In this document: one piece after another, positions 15,307 through 23,084 of the stretch | How the letters are laid out: each line of letters begins with the position of its first letter | Position numbering within the stretch: position 1 is the stretch's first letter | IMG/VR virus record: IMGVR_UViG_3300041405_000157 | Span: 1-25,322 of that record | From: a virus | Direction: 5' to 3' (one strand) | Length of the DNA stretch: 25,322 nucleotides | Program-made: the position numbers and the translations under genes | Notes under the pieces: model-generated | Told to the model about the DNA's origin: nothing | What the model saw: only the letters and a program-made list of their open reading frames with translations | Database searches by the model: none

Positions 15307-16322
15307 TAAACCTCGATGTTGTTCATTTTGCAGAGCATTTCGAACTTATCTTCCGAAACTTTATCTTCGTCAACGTATTCCAAAAAGGTTCGGTTAGCTT
15401 GCTCAGCCCATGTCAAATTGGGATAGATAATGTTCAATGCGCTAAAGCAAACGGGATAATAGTTTCCACCATTGCGACCCATTGTCTTCGCATAGTTAAG
15501 AGCAACATGACCCGGATCAACCTGATTTTGTCGCGCGATACGAAGAGCGCCATCGGCTAGTACATCTGCAGTCACCCTAAAACGACTGTAAAAAGATGCA
15601 TCAGGGCGACCATTCAACAGTTCAATAGCGAATGCGTTTGCTTCAATTTCTTGCGGATTATCAACGTCATCTTCATTAATTTTTTCATCAATTAGTAATG
15701 AGTTACGTTCGAGGTGACCACATGCAATATGTCCTAGTTCATGCGCCAAACTGAAGAGCAAAGCACTAGCGTGTTTTTGCCTTTTTGTTAAGGCAATGAC
15801 CGGACGTTCTGAAACTTTAATAGCAACAGCATCCATTTTTTTTCTTGCTGGAATTTCAGGCATATAAAGAACTGGAATACCCATAGACCATGAATATTCC
15901 AAAAGTGCCTGATAGTCTACCCACGGCTTGCCGCTCGATAATATTAATTGACGAATATCACTAGCAGTTGGAAGCTCATTGTAATCATTTTTTACAACTG
16001 TCGCAGCTATTTTTGCCATACCGTCCACAACTGCAGTAGCAGCCTGAAGCTCTGCTACAGGTTTATTAGCTGCATGCTTATATCTACGAACTGAATCATT
16101 GAATCGCAGCGGTGTGGCAGGGTTAAGTACAGCATTAAGATCTAGATTGGCAAATTTTGCCAATCCTAAAATTACCTGCTGACTAATGCTCGGTGACTGA
16201 TTCAATGAATCGTCCCACCAATCAGGGAGTAACTTAGCTAAACCTTCAGCCAATCGTCTATCGAGAGTGCTGACTCGGTTTAAAAAAGCATTAAGAGGTT
16301 TTTGATGGATAGTTACAGTCAT
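15306..16322 (-). CDS. ImmA/IrrE-family metalloprotease (COG2856-like)
   Basis: The 338-residue protein carries a zinc-protease motif His194-Glu-Leu-Gly-His198 in LFSLAHELGHIACGH, and the follow-up EIEANAFAIELL (Glu225/Glu227), which supplies the third ligand in ImmA/IrrE proteins. Such proteases cleave or sense DNA-binding regulators (ImmR in ICEBs1, DdrO in Deinococcus). The first 75 residues are helical (SISQQVILGLAKFANLDLNAVL) and could be a degenerate Xre-like domain; no clear helix-turn-helix is visible. A very good ribosome site (AAGGAGGGG) precedes the ATG. It is first in an operon with the PIN-like gene. Whether it is antitoxin, activator or sensor for that protein cannot be told from sequence. 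Confidence 0.78.
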   Translation of the reverse strand: MTVTIHQKPLNAFLNRVSTLDRRLAEGLAKLLPDWWDDSLNQSPSISQQVILGLAKFANLDLNAVLNPATPLRFNDSVRRYKHAANKPVAELQAATAVVDGMAKIAATVVKNDYNELPTASDIRQLILSSGKPWVDYQALLEYSWSMGIPVLYMPEIPARKKMDAVAIKVSERPVIALTKRQKHASALLFSLAHELGHIACGHLERNSLLIDEKINEDDVDNPQEIEANAFAIELLNGRPDASFYSRFRVTADVLADGALRIARQNQVDPGHVALNYAKTMGRNGGNYYPVCFSALNIIYPNLTWAEQANRTFLEYVDEDKVSEDKFEMLCKMNNIEV

Positions 16323-16340
16323 CTCCGCCCCTCCTTATAA

Positions 16341-16376
16341 AGTTGATTCTGATAGTTGATTTCTTGCCAGAGTATA
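16341..16376 (-). promoter_or_regulatory. Promoter and direct repeats before the metalloprotease-PIN operon
   Basis: On the minus strand a TATACT -10 (16376-16371) lies about 50 bases before the ATG, with only a weak -35. Between it and the ribosome site AATCAACT occurs twice (16361-16354 and 16348-16341), 13 bases apart. Repeats at this position are typical of self-repressed toxin-antitoxin-like operons; binding is inference. Confidence 0.45.
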
Positions 16377-16454
16377 ACTGGTGCCGGAACGCTTCACACG
16401 GGATTTCTTTATATTCCGCACATTGCCCAACTGAGCATTAACTCTTAGCGCGCG

Positions 16455-16473
16455 CTCGTAGCCCCGCCACGCC
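16455..16473 (-). other. cos site (cohesive-end cleavage site)
   Basis: On the minus strand the 19 bases GGCGTGGCGGGGCTACGAG begin with the 12-base GC-rich block I recall from the 19-base cohesive ends of phage 186 and, with one change, of P2 (GGCG[A/T]GGCGGGG). The site lies in the non-coding gap between Q and A, where cos lies in P2. Cleavage here would place Q and the PIN cassette at one end of the virion DNA and the dinI operon and A at the other. The second half of the 19 bases differs from 186, so exact nick positions are uncertain. Confidence 0.65.
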
Positions 16474-16497
16474 TGCCCGCTTTATGCAGTGGTTTTC

Positions 16498-16609
16498 ATG
16501 CAGGTGCATGACATAAGCAAAAGCCCGCCAGTACTGGCGGGCCGGAGGGCTAACGATCCTTCTGGGATCATGCGAATTCATGCAGCATAGACATGCACTC
16601 ACGCGCATG
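16498..16609. repeat. Cluster of CATGC motifs beside cos
   Basis: CATGC or its complement GCATG occurs six times in 112 bases: 16498, 16506, 16569, 16579, 16592 and 16605. The cluster starts 25 bases from cos and ends at the next gene. P2 terminase needs sequence beyond the cut site, so these may be terminase-binding repeats. The 290-base stretch 16323-16612 holds no gene; it contains the operon promoter, cos, this cluster and the palindrome at 16523. Confidence 0.45.
16518..16542 (-). terminator. Palindrome, probable leftward terminator
   Basis: A 20-bp perfect palindrome GCCCGCCAGTACTGGCGGGC (16523-16542) is followed on the minus strand by TTTTGC. It would stop leftward transcripts from the dinI operon before they cross cos and enter the PIN cassette. 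The T-run is short, so a structural role next to cos is also possible. Confidence 0.65.
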
Positions 16610-16612
16610 GAG

Positions 16613-16879
16613 TCAGAACAGTGACAGGTTATTATCCAGGGATATGTATTTCACATCAGCAGGGACAGAATTTTTCACCGCCTGGAGGTATAAAAGTCCC
16701 TGTGAAAGAGAAACAGGGGCCGGGATTTCAAGCCAGAAAACACCATCATAAGTCCGGCCTAACCAGAATCCGCCGCCGTTCTCTTTTGGCCGCTGAAAGA
16801 AGACCAATCCGCCAGGCGCATAATCAGTCAGGCTTTCGCCCCGATAAACTACCTGATAATTTGAATCGCTACCGGCCAT
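16613..16879 (-). CDS. Small hypothetical protein, last gene of the dinI operon
   Basis: An 88-residue product without recognised family. It is aromatic-rich and beta-like (LVFFQRPKENGGGFWLGRTYDGVFWLEIPAP), with no signal peptide or membrane segment. A GAGG lies nine bases before the ATG. It lies 73 bases downstream of dinI in the same direction, ahead of the palindromic terminator, so it is probably co-expressed from the LexA-controlled promoter. In phage 186 the equivalent operon includes the antirepressor Tum; this protein is much shorter (Tum about 146 residues) and shows no visible similarity, so any antirepressor role is speculation from position. Confidence 0.6.
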   Translation of the reverse strand: MAGSDSNYQVVYRGESLTDYAPGGLVFFQRPKENGGGFWLGRTYDGVFWLEIPAPVSLSQGLLYLQAVKNSVPADVKYISLDNNLSLF

Positions 16880-16952
16880 TGCCTAACGCCTCGCAAAGCT
16901 CGTTGTTCAACCTTGCCAGCGCCAAAAATGAATTTTGACGCCAGCAACGTTA

Positions 16953-17192
16953 TCAGTGTTGGTACTGCCAGCTGTCGTCTTCCCATACTGCCTGCAGAAT
17001 ATCCATAACGTTCTTTTTATCATCGTCCTGCCTGACGCCGCTCAATGTGACGCCATTTGCGCTTCCTTTGCGGATGCGGATATTAGTATCAGGATAAAGT
17101 GGAAGAAAATTCTTATAAAGTTCGGCCTCAAGAGCTGAGAGAATTTCCGTGCTGATTTTTTGCTCTTTATTAATCATTATCTCAATACGCAT
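16953..17192 (-). CDS. dinI: DinI-like SOS modulator
   Basis: A 79-residue DinI-family protein. The start MRIEIMINKEQKISTEILSALEAEL and the end VMDILQAVWEDDSWQ match the DinI pattern (N-terminal strand, helix, then an acidic C-terminal helix that mimics DNA and binds RecA). Phage copies such as Orf97 of 186 sit in LexA-controlled operons. It follows the 62-residue gene by nine bases. The LexA box at 17413-17428 controls both. Confidence 0.88.
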   Translation of the reverse strand: MRIEIMINKEQKISTEILSALEAELYKNFLPLYPDTNIRIRKGSANGVTLSGVRQDDDKKNVMDILQAVWEDDSWQYQH

Positions 17193-17201
17193 AAGATCCT
17201 C

Positions 17202-17390
17202 TCAGTGGTGCTCTACTTCATTGTTATATGTTTTAGCCTTTCTAACTTCGGCCATTAGCTCACTGGATAATTCCACTAACCAGTGAATAGCCATCTCTTT
17301 CTCTTCAAAATCGCAAGTGCCAAAAGCAACTTTTTTCAGAATGAAATCAATACGCTGGAGTTTAATTTCTTCCAGTAGATAATCGTTCAT
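17202..17390 (-). CDS. Small hypothetical protein, first gene of the SOS operon
   Basis: A 62-residue acidic, helical protein (MNDYLLEEIKLQRIDFILKK, then MAIHWLVELSSELMAEVRKAK). A GGAGG site lies four bases before the ATG. It has no recognised family. As the first gene after a near-consensus LexA box, it should be strongly induced by DNA damage. It may be a regulator acting on CI or a DinI partner, but nothing in the sequence shows this. Confidence 0.65.
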   Translation of the reverse strand: MNDYLLEEIKLQRIDFILKKVAFGTCDFEEKEMAIHWLVELSSELMAEVRKAKTYNNEVEHH

Positions 17391-17412
17391 TTGTCCTCCC
17401 TCGACGCAATAA

Positions 17413-17428
17413 CTGTATATGCGTACAG
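17413..17428 (-). promoter_or_regulatory. LexA box over the dinI-operon promoter
   Basis: CTGT-N8-ACAG (17413-17428) within AACTGTATATGCGTACAGTA differs from the ideal SOS box at few positions. On the minus strand a TATACT -10 (17432-17427) overlaps its edge, with TTTCAC 16 bases upstream as a possible -35. LexA binding would block this promoter. The remaining stretch 17433-17586 up to gene A shows nothing else clear. Confidence 0.9.
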
Positions 17429-17586
17429 TATAGTAAGAGAAAAAAAATGTGAAATGTTTTTTACGTTCAATCAGCAGTAGTCTTAAAAAATTACCGCATC
17501 AACGCTGATTTCAACCTCCTAATTTGATTGAATAAAACGATAACAGCTTTCTGACACCGGCTTCGCTTACGTGAATCACATCTTAA

Positions 17587-19956
17587 TCAGATCCACTGTC
17601 GCCATTTATCATCTTCCTGCAGTCGTCCGTTCCGGTAGAAAAGGCGCATACCTGCACCAGAATCCAGACTTCCCCCTGACAGAAGCAGGTTTATTTCCCT
17701 TTCGTCCCCGGCAAAACCTCTTACCCGTAACTCTGCAACCAGAAGCGCACACCGATTATCGTCAATTTCCTGCTTATAACTTTGCTTCTGGCGCGGCTTA
17801 ACCACCCGGAGTCGCGCCAGCAGATCCCGGCGCTGTTTTCTGGTCATATTGTCGAAGTCTGCCGGACCATACAGAGGCGCTTCGCCTGGCTCTACAGGTT
17901 CAACTGATACTGGATTGCCCCCTGAAATGTTCAGTTTTTCATCAGGGGGACAGTTATTGCCACGAGTCCAAGGGGCGCTAGCGCCCTGGTCGGCTGTCGC
18001 CTCCTGAACGTCAACGGCCTTACGGACCATCTTCCACTTTGTTGCGTGCGTGCAGATACGGCCCGCCACTAACGGGGACCAGATGCCATAAATGCGGGTG
18101 CCGTGATCGCCGTAAGGGGTTGGCTCGTCGTTAAGCTCGTAAGCAGTTCTGACGATGTGATGTTTACGTGGAACCAGCACGCCGCCCTGCTTCATGATGT
18201 AGGTGGCAAAGCAGCCCACATCTGCAGCGGCCAGCACGGCGTCCAGCTGAGCGTTTTCAAGCACCGGTGCACCGGCTTTTTTATCGCTCTGATTTCTCAA
18301 CGCCTGACCGGCAAGCAGCCGCAGCTCCCGGTAAGCCTGACGGCCCGGAATGCCAAAGAAGCGGAACTGCTGAACGCGATGAAGTGACGCCCACGCCCCG
18401 ACGTTCTCCGCGCTGTCACGCAGTGATTTACCTGTTTCTGCACTGATTTCATCAGACAAACCACGGCCATCAATATTTTTACTGACGTATTTAGCGATAT
18501 AACTGGTCGGTGAACCTTTGCGCGGGTTAATCAGCTCAGCTTTAAAGCGTGGCCCGGTGTTGCTGCCAAGCTCTTCGCGATCTTCGCGAATGGCGAATTT
18601 CCGCAGCAGTGCGGTGACTGAACGGCGCTCTTTTTTGCGCATGAAGCACAGCAGGTGCCAGTGTACGGTGCCGTCGTGATGCGGCTCTGCAACCCGCACG
18701 CCATACCAGCGCATACCGGTTTTGTGCATGGCTTTGCGGAAGGCGGCAAACGTATCGACCAGATAATCACTGCTCTGGCGTACCGTTGCCGTGGTCCATT
18801 TCGGGTTGGGCCTGCCGTTGTTAAGCGTTGCGTGGAAACGTGACGGGCAGGTAATGGTGTAAAACACGGCGCAGTCGCCGCGCATTTCCGCGATAAGCTC
18901 CAGCCCTTTAACGCAGGCCATCATTTCATTACGGCGGTGAGCCGGATTGCTGTTACTGGCATTCACCACGTCTTCCATATCCAGCGTATCGCCTTCATTG
19001 CTGACCAGCTCATGCGAACGGAAGAACTCCAGAGACTTCCGGCGCTGCTCACGCTTATGGATCACCGCTTCAAAGCTGACGTAGGGGGATGCTTTTTTGT
19101 TGACCAGGCAGACAGCGCGCAACTGTTCTTCACGCCATTCACAGCGCAGCTGCCACAGCTTGCGATACCACCAGTCCGCGCAGAGCATACGGGCCAGCGA
19201 GGGCGGGATCAGATCATAAGGTACGGGCTTGCGGCGGCGCTTTTTGCGGCGCAGCTGCTCAAAGGCCGGGGGGATTACATCCAGGCGCATCGCTTCTGCC
19301 GCAACAATTTCCCATGCCTGGCGGACCTGCTCCGGCGTCACGTCGTCACTGACGAACAGATGGCCGCTGGCTTTATCCAGACACATGCTCATGTGCGCAG
19401 CGACCAGCGTAGATAAACGCTTGACCTGATTCTGGTTCATTTCAGGCAACGCCAGCAGGCCGTCCAGCCCGTCATGACCGGCCATAAACCGGAAGGAGGC
19501 TGAAATCTGGCTTTCGCGCACGCGGGCCAGCCTCTCAAGGCAGGGGCGGATAGTTTCGCGCAGGTAGCGGGAATAAGCCTGCGGCCTGCCGAGATTGTGG
19601 AAAAACTTAACGCGCTCCATGAGTGGCTTGCTGATGTGTGAAGGCTGGGCGCTAACATCGGCCACGATAACCAGATCGGGATTGTGTTGCTGCTGTTCGC
19701 GGGCCATCTTTGCCCGGCTGACGATTCTGTCCTGCACAATTTCGCGCTGGACAGGATCGCGTGACTCATTGAAAAAGTAACGGTCCCAGACCTGATCGCT
19801 CACTGCCTCACGGCGCAGCTGCTCCTGCTCATTATCCGCAGCATAGAGAGCGATCAGGTTTGAAAGCGCGGACACCGGCGCAACTTCCGCCGGGTCCAGC
19901 TGTGGATTGATTGCCTTTTTAGGGGCATTCCAGGGGTATGCGAAAGCCTGAGTCAT
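17587..19956 (-). CDS. A: Replication initiation protein gpA (rolling-circle, HUH endonuclease)
   Basis: gpA nicks the phage origin and stays covalently bound to the 5' end during rolling-circle replication. The 789-residue protein (P2: 761) has the HUH-type metal site VHWHLLCF (His432, His434) and the paired tyrosines Tyr486 and Tyr490 in [13 protein letters not shown], equivalent to the Tyr450/Tyr454 pair of P2. The first 230 residues and the C-terminal 150 are more variable. It is the last gene of the leftward early operon; its ATG overlaps the end of the Dam gene. In P2 the origin is inside this gene; a candidate is noted at 17973. There is no P2 B (helicase loader) gene in this prophage. 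Confidence 0.95.
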   Translation of the reverse strand: MTQAFAYPWNAPKKAINPQLDPAEVAPVSALSNLIALYAADNEQEQLRREAVSDQVWDRYFFNESRDPVQREIVQDRIVSRAKMAREQQQHNPDLVIVADVSAQPSHISKPLMERVKFFHNLGRPQAYSRYLRETIRPCLERLARVRESQISASFRFMAGHDGLDGLLALPEMNQNQVKRLSTLVAAHMSMCLDKASGHLFVSDDVTPEQVRQAWEIVAAEAMRLDVIPPAFEQLRRKKRRRKPVPYDLIPPSLARMLCADWWYRKLWQLRCEWREEQLRAVCLVNKKASPYVSFEAVIHKREQRRKSLEFFRSHELVSNEGDTLDMEDVVNASNSNPAHRRNEMMACVKGLELIAEMRGDCAVFYTITCPSRFHATLNNGRPNPKWTTATVRQSSDYLVDTFAAFRKAMHKTGMRWYGVRVAEPHHDGTVHWHLLCFMRKKERRSVTALLRKFAIREDREELGSNTGPRFKAELINPRKGSPTSYIAKYVSKNIDGRGLSDEISAETGKSLRDSAENVGAWASLHRVQQFRFFGIPGRQAYRELRLLAGQALRNQSDKKAGAPVLENAQLDAVLAAADVGCFATYIMKQGGVLVPRKHHIVRTAYELNDEPTPYGDHGTRIYGIWSPLVAGRICTHATKWKMVRKAVDVQEATADQGASAPWTRGNNCPPDEKLNISGGNPVSVEPVEPGEAPLYGPADFDNMTRKQRRDLLARLRVVKPRQKQSYKQEIDDNRCALLVAELRVRGFAGDEREINLLLSGGSLDSGAGMRLFYRNGRLQEDDKWRQWI
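17973..17986 (-). other. Candidate replication origin region inside gene A
   Basis: A 14-bp perfect palindrome, GGGCGCTAGCGCCC, lies in the variable C-terminal part of A, followed on the minus strand by CTTGGACTCGTGGCAA. P2-family phages have the gpA nick site inside A, next to secondary structure. The palindrome stands out in the gene, but the nick position cannot be assigned without alignment. Confidence 0.3.
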
Positions 19957-20759
19957 TACACCGCCAGACTCATGTGACGCACTGCGATGATTTCTGATGC
20001 TTTCTTGCCTTCACCGGCAGCCACGCCAACAGAGCGGGAAGCGCTGATTTTTGTCAGTTCAAATTCGCGGAAGATGCTGCGGGTAAACAGGGTGTCGCTG
20101 TTTGAAACGATGACCGGGTTACGCTCAGAAATACCCAGCAGGATGCAGGCCAGCGAGTGCTGATCGTCCTCGCTGAACCCATCGGTGTGATAAGCGGTGA
20201 ACGTGCCGTGATACGGCGGATCGCAGTAAACGACATCACCGGCACGGACCATGCTCAGGGTTTCGCTGTACCCCAGACATTCAAACGTCGCGCGCTGAGC
20301 CTTTGCGGCAAACGCTTCGATTTCGGCCAGCGGGAAATATGGCTGCTTGTAATGGCCGTAAGGATTATTAAATTCGCCGCGCTTGTTATAGCGGCAAAGG
20401 CCACGGTAGCCGTGGCGATTGAGATAGAGGAATTGCGCAGCACGTTCCAGCAGTGGCAGCGAAGCGTTGAAGTTAAAATCCTCGCGGACCTGATAATAAC
20501 TTTCCTCAGTTTGATTCTGAGTAAAGAGCGATAACGCAACGACAATAAACGGGCGCGTATGCTCTTTAACCTGACGATAAAGGTTAATCAGATCGGGATT
20601 CACGTCGGCCACCAGATAAGCCGGGTAATCCGTATTCATCATGACCGCACAGGAACCGGCAAACGGCTCAACCAGACGATCACCGGCGGGCAGGTGCTTA
20701 ATCAGTTCAGGCATCAGGCCGGACTTGCTGCCGGCCCATTTCAGGATGGTTTTATTCAT
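19956..20759 (-). CDS. dam: DNA adenine methylase (Dam family)
   Basis: An N6-adenine methyltransferase of about 267 residues (E. coli Dam 278), expected to methylate GATC. Numbered from this start, motif I is [13 protein letters not shown] (about 31-43), preceded by the alpha-group opening [11 protein letters not shown]; the catalytic motif is [11 protein letters not shown] (DPPY, about 178-181). The frame begins at 20786 but the ATG at 20759 ([12 protein letters not shown]) matches the family start and overlaps the exonuclease stop by eight bases. Phage Dam may protect the DNA from host GATC-specific enzymes or tune A expression; the precise role is not shown by sequence. Confidence 0.93.
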   Translation of the reverse strand: MNKTILKWAGSKSGLMPELIKHLPAGDRLVEPFAGSCAVMMNTDYPAYLVADVNPDLINLYRQVKEHTRPFIVVALSLFTQNQTEESYYQVREDFNFNASLPLLERAAQFLYLNRHGYRGLCRYNKRGEFNNPYGHYKQPYFPLAEIEAFAAKAQRATFECLGYSETLSMVRAGDVVYCDPPYHGTFTAYHTDGFSEDDQHSLACILLGISERNPVIVSNSDTLFTRSIFREFELTKISASRSVGVAAGEGKKASEIIAVRHMSLAV

Positions 20760-21336
20760 TGCCGCCACCCCGCGCCATCTTTTCAATAATTCCCAGCGTC
20801 ATCAGGCAGTCTGACATGGCGCGGTGCGCGCTCCCGAGGCGGTTCACCCCTTCGTACTCTCCGGCATCTTCCAGCCGGTGCCATTTCGCACTGCGTCCGT
20901 CGTGGCCAGGCTCGTCGCGGTAGTCGGCATACAGCAACATGGCGCACTCGTGCCAGCAGACAAGCGGCGTGAACAATCGGGCGTTGCTGCCAAAGGTCTG
21001 CTCACTGGTCTGACGCAGCAAGCGGGAATCAAAATCCGCGTTGTAAGCGAGGTACTTTTTATCACCGATGACGCTGACCAGTTTCCCCATCACCTCCGGC
21101 CAGCACGGCGCGCCAGACACCATTTCATCAGTGATACCGTGAATGGCGCTTGCTTCTGCCGGAATGGCAGAGCGTGGCCTGACAAAAGTGTTAAGCAGCA
21201 CGCGACCGGCGCAGTTGATAGCGGCAATCTCAACTATTTCCGCCTCCGGGCCGAGGCCGGTTGTTTCGGTATCAATAATGACGCGGTTTTCACGCAGCCA
21301 TATCGCTGCCTGCTGAGAGGCCAATTTCTTACGCAT
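20752..21336 (-). CDS. DnaQ-like 3'-5' exonuclease (DEDDh)
   Basis: A 194-residue exonuclease of the proofreading type. Exo I is VIIDTETTGLG (Asp22, Glu24), Exo II is YNADFDSRLL (about 98-107) and Exo III is SAHRAMSDCLMT (His and Asp about 170-175), so all DEDDh residues are present. Similar free-standing exonucleases occur between A and the TraR-like gene in P2-like phages of Salmonella and Erwinia. Substrate is unknown, probably single-stranded DNA. It is translationally coupled to the Dam gene. Confidence 0.9.
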   Translation of the reverse strand: MRKKLASQQAAIWLRENRVIIDTETTGLGPEAEIVEIAAINCAGRVLLNTFVRPRSAIPAEASAIHGITDEMVSGAPCWPEVMGKLVSVIGDKKYLAYNADFDSRLLRQTSEQTFGSNARLFTPLVCWHECAMLLYADYRDEPGHDGRSAKWHRLEDAGEYEGVNRLGSAHRAMSDCLMTLGIIEKMARGGGNE

Positions 21337-21339
21337 CTT

Positions 21340-21564
21340 TTACTCACCCTTCCTGTAATGCGCTGCCCTGCGCTCATTAATGTCCTGACAGGTCACGCAG
21401 AGGGAAACGCCCGGCAGTGCGCGGCGGCGCTGCTCCGGGATCTCTTCACCGCACGACAGGCAAAAAAACTCACTCGCCCCTGCGGGGCGGTGAGTCGCGT
21501 TTGCCAGATTGCGCGCCAGCTCTTCCTGTACGCGCTGCTGTACCAGATCCATTGAGTCGGCCAT
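21340..21564 (-). CDS. TraR/DksA-type zinc-finger protein
   Basis: A 74-residue protein with the C4 zinc finger Cys35-X2-Cys38-X17-Cys56-X2-Cys59 and an N-terminal helix (MADSMDLVQQRVQEELARNL) carrying the conserved acidic Asp near its tip. This is the short TraR form of DksA, matching P2 Orf82. TraR binds the RNA polymerase secondary channel and can reprogram transcription without ppGpp; that role is transferable only by homology. Its start shares a base with the upstream stop. Confidence 0.9.
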   Translation of the reverse strand: MADSMDLVQQRVQEELARNLANATHRPAGASEFFCLSCGEEIPEQRRRALPGVSLCVTCQDINERRAAHYRKGE

Positions 21565-21791
21565 CAGTGCAGCTCCTGCGCCTGGTTCTCAAAGCGTTCT
21601 GCTTCTTTGTCCAGCAGCTCGATGATTTCCGCCGCTGACATTTCCTGTTTGCGGGCATGAATTGCCAGTGCGGCCAGGCGGATAGAAACGGACAGCGCAT
21701 CATCAGAACGCTGCTCAGTTTTGGCCTTGCTCAGCAGGGCATTAAGCGCGTCATCATCAGCTTTAAAATTACGGGTCTGGATATTTCGCAT
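21564..21791 (-). CDS. P2-family small early protein (DUF2732-like)
   Basis: A 75-residue helical protein (MRNIQTRNFKADDDALNALLSKAKTEQ, then SIRLAALAIHARKQEMSAAEIIELL). The motif layout matches a small family found only beside traR-like genes in P2 phages (DUF2732, from memory). A GGAG-type ribosome site precedes it. The function is unknown. Confidence 0.7.
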   Translation of the reverse strand: MRNIQTRNFKADDDALNALLSKAKTEQRSDDALSVSIRLAALAIHARKQEMSAAEIIELLDKEAERFENQAQELH

Positions 21792-21860
21792 TTCTCTTTC
21801 TCCTGAATTCGGGCAAAAAAATGCCCTGCGGGTTTACGCCATTTAATTTCTTTGGGTTAA

Positions 21861-22199
21861 TTAATTAGGTAACGTCAGATTCTTTGGAAATAAACTCACG
21901 ACTGCTTTTAAGTGATTCATTGCGCTAATCAGCGCCGTTTTTTCGTCACTCGTCAGTTCACTGAAATCAACGCCGTGACGTTCTTTGCTGATATTAGCCA
22001 GGAAGAAAATTGCGCTCAGTGCGCGGCCATTCTGTTCAGCCTGGTGATCGCGCTTATTACGCATGTCTGCGATAAAGCGGTTTAGTTCGTGGCTGCAATC
22101 GCCGTACATCATGGTACGAAGCGCAGAGATATGATTAAGCGCACTGGCACGCTGCCCCGCGTTCATCTGAACAGTGATACTTTCAGCTTTGTAACCCAT
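21861..22199 (-). CDS. Phage early protein (DUF5347-like)
   Basis: A 112-residue protein, MGYKAESITVQMNAGQRASALNHISALR, with SHELNRFIADMRNKRDH and a helical C-terminus. I recognise it as a DUF5347-type protein of enterobacterial prophages; the function is not known. An AGAGG ribosome site lies six bases before the ATG. It overlaps the end of the Fil-like gene by 37 bases. The 69 bases after it (21792-21860) hold a short GGGCA/TGCCC hairpin with an A-rich loop and no T-run. Confidence 0.7.
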   Translation of the reverse strand: MGYKAESITVQMNAGQRASALNHISALRTMMYGDCSHELNRFIADMRNKRDHQAEQNGRALSAIFFLANISKERHGVDFSELTSDEKTALISAMNHLKAVVSLFPKNLTLPN

Positions 22200-22357
22200 G
22201 ATTCTTTCCTCTTACCCGTTAATCCTGCCAGCAGTTCGGCCTGTGAGATTGCCGGGTGCCAGCGCTTACTTGCTTTCGTTTCGATCCAGCCATGCCCTGA
22301 TGCTGCTAACTGTGGGGGTGGCGACTGATTTTTTAAAAGCCTTACAAATACCGGCAT
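22163..22357 (-). CDS. Fil-like filamentation protein
   Basis: A 64-residue protein with the pattern LLKNQSPPPQ...SGHGWIETKASKRWHPAISQAELLAGL, which resembles the Fil family of phage 186, whose product blocks cell division and causes filaments. An AGGGG lies 11 bases before the ATG. The ATG is inside the end of the previous gene (16-base overlap), consistent with a tightly packed early operon. Division inhibition is inferred from family resemblance only. Confidence 0.65.
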   Translation of the reverse strand: MPVFVRLLKNQSPPPQLAASGHGWIETKASKRWHPAISQAELLAGLTGKRKESWVTKLKVSLFR

Positions 22358-22539
22358 AATTCACTTTTCCCCTTACTTATTTCTCTTACATTTTCACCAC
22401 GAAAACGCTCACCATTTATCAGGGTAAAAAAGCCACTGCCGTCGCCTGAAATAGACGGGTAATAAAGCGCGACATTTTCAGCATCCACTGACATTTCCTT
22501 TTCGCGATAGCGAAAGAAATAGGTTAATTCCTGACTCAT
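22342..22539 (-). CDS. Small P2-family early protein, function unknown
   Basis: A 65-residue product: MSQELTYFFRYREKEMSVDAENVALYYPS, then GDGSGFFTLINGERFRGENVREI. It looks beta-rich, with no membrane segment. It starts four bases after the stop of cII, with AGGGA close to the ATG. Small proteins of this type follow cII in P2/186 phages, but I cannot name the family with confidence. Confidence 0.6.
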   Translation of the reverse strand: MSQELTYFFRYREKEMSVDAENVALYYPSISGDGSGFFTLINGERFRGENVREISKGKSELCRYL

Positions 22540-22543
22540 ATCC

Positions 22544-23053
22544 CTAGCTCATGCCTATTGATGATCCGATTGCGCCTGCAATATCCACAGTTGACGCGAT
22601 CGTAGGATTTGAATGAATACGCGCCTGTACAGCGAGAGCCGCCAGCATCATGCAACGAATGCCGGTATTAGCTGCCTCAACAATCCCGCGACGGCATGAA
22701 GTCGTAATGCTGGCGTGATTTGCAGCACTGGCAGCAAGCGTTCCGACCTGCGCGGAGGCGTTGAGCACATAAGCGGAAAACTTTTCTGCAGCATGTTCAT
22801 TCACTGGAACGCAAGGCAGACAGTGCAACTGCGCCAGCATCCCATCCATCAGAGTCGCGTCCTCGGTCAGATCAGTCAGCAGCAGCACTTCTGTAACAGT
22901 CAGTTGATGCACCTGATCAGGATTCAGCTTGTTGCGAAGCGTCTGCACTTTCATGCCAGCTTGCTGGGCCAGCTCCCGCATGTTGTGAGTCAGCGCAAAC
23001 TTGCGGCAGGCGTCTTCATAGTGGTTATGGGTGGAAGTCTTAAAATCAAACAT
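22544..23053 (-). CDS. cII: Regulatory protein CII (186 type)
   Basis: A 169-residue protein, the same length as CII of phage 186, which activates the establishment promoter for lysogeny. A helix-turn-helix is visible at residues 25-44 (MRELAQQAGMKVQTLRNKLN), followed by VHQLTVTEVLLLTDLTEDATLMDGML. The C-terminal half is rich in Ala and probably mediates oligomerisation. Unlike lambda CII, this family starts with residues DFKTSTHNHYEDACRKF. It is the second gene of the leftward early operon after Cox/Apl. Confidence 0.9.
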   Translation of the reverse strand: MFDFKTSTHNHYEDACRKFALTHNMRELAQQAGMKVQTLRNKLNPDQVHQLTVTEVLLLTDLTEDATLMDGMLAQLHCLPCVPVNEHAAEKFSAYVLNASAQVGTLAASAANHASITTSCRRGIVEAANTGIRCMMLAALAVQARIHSNPTIASTVDIAGAIGSSIGMS

Positions 23054-23084
23054 CGCTTTATATATCCCTATTCCGATATTGTTT

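Noticed and set aside
20824-21555. 243-codon plus-strand open frame opposite the exonuclease and TraR-like genes
   Set aside because: Both minus-strand genes have complete motifs; this frame has none.
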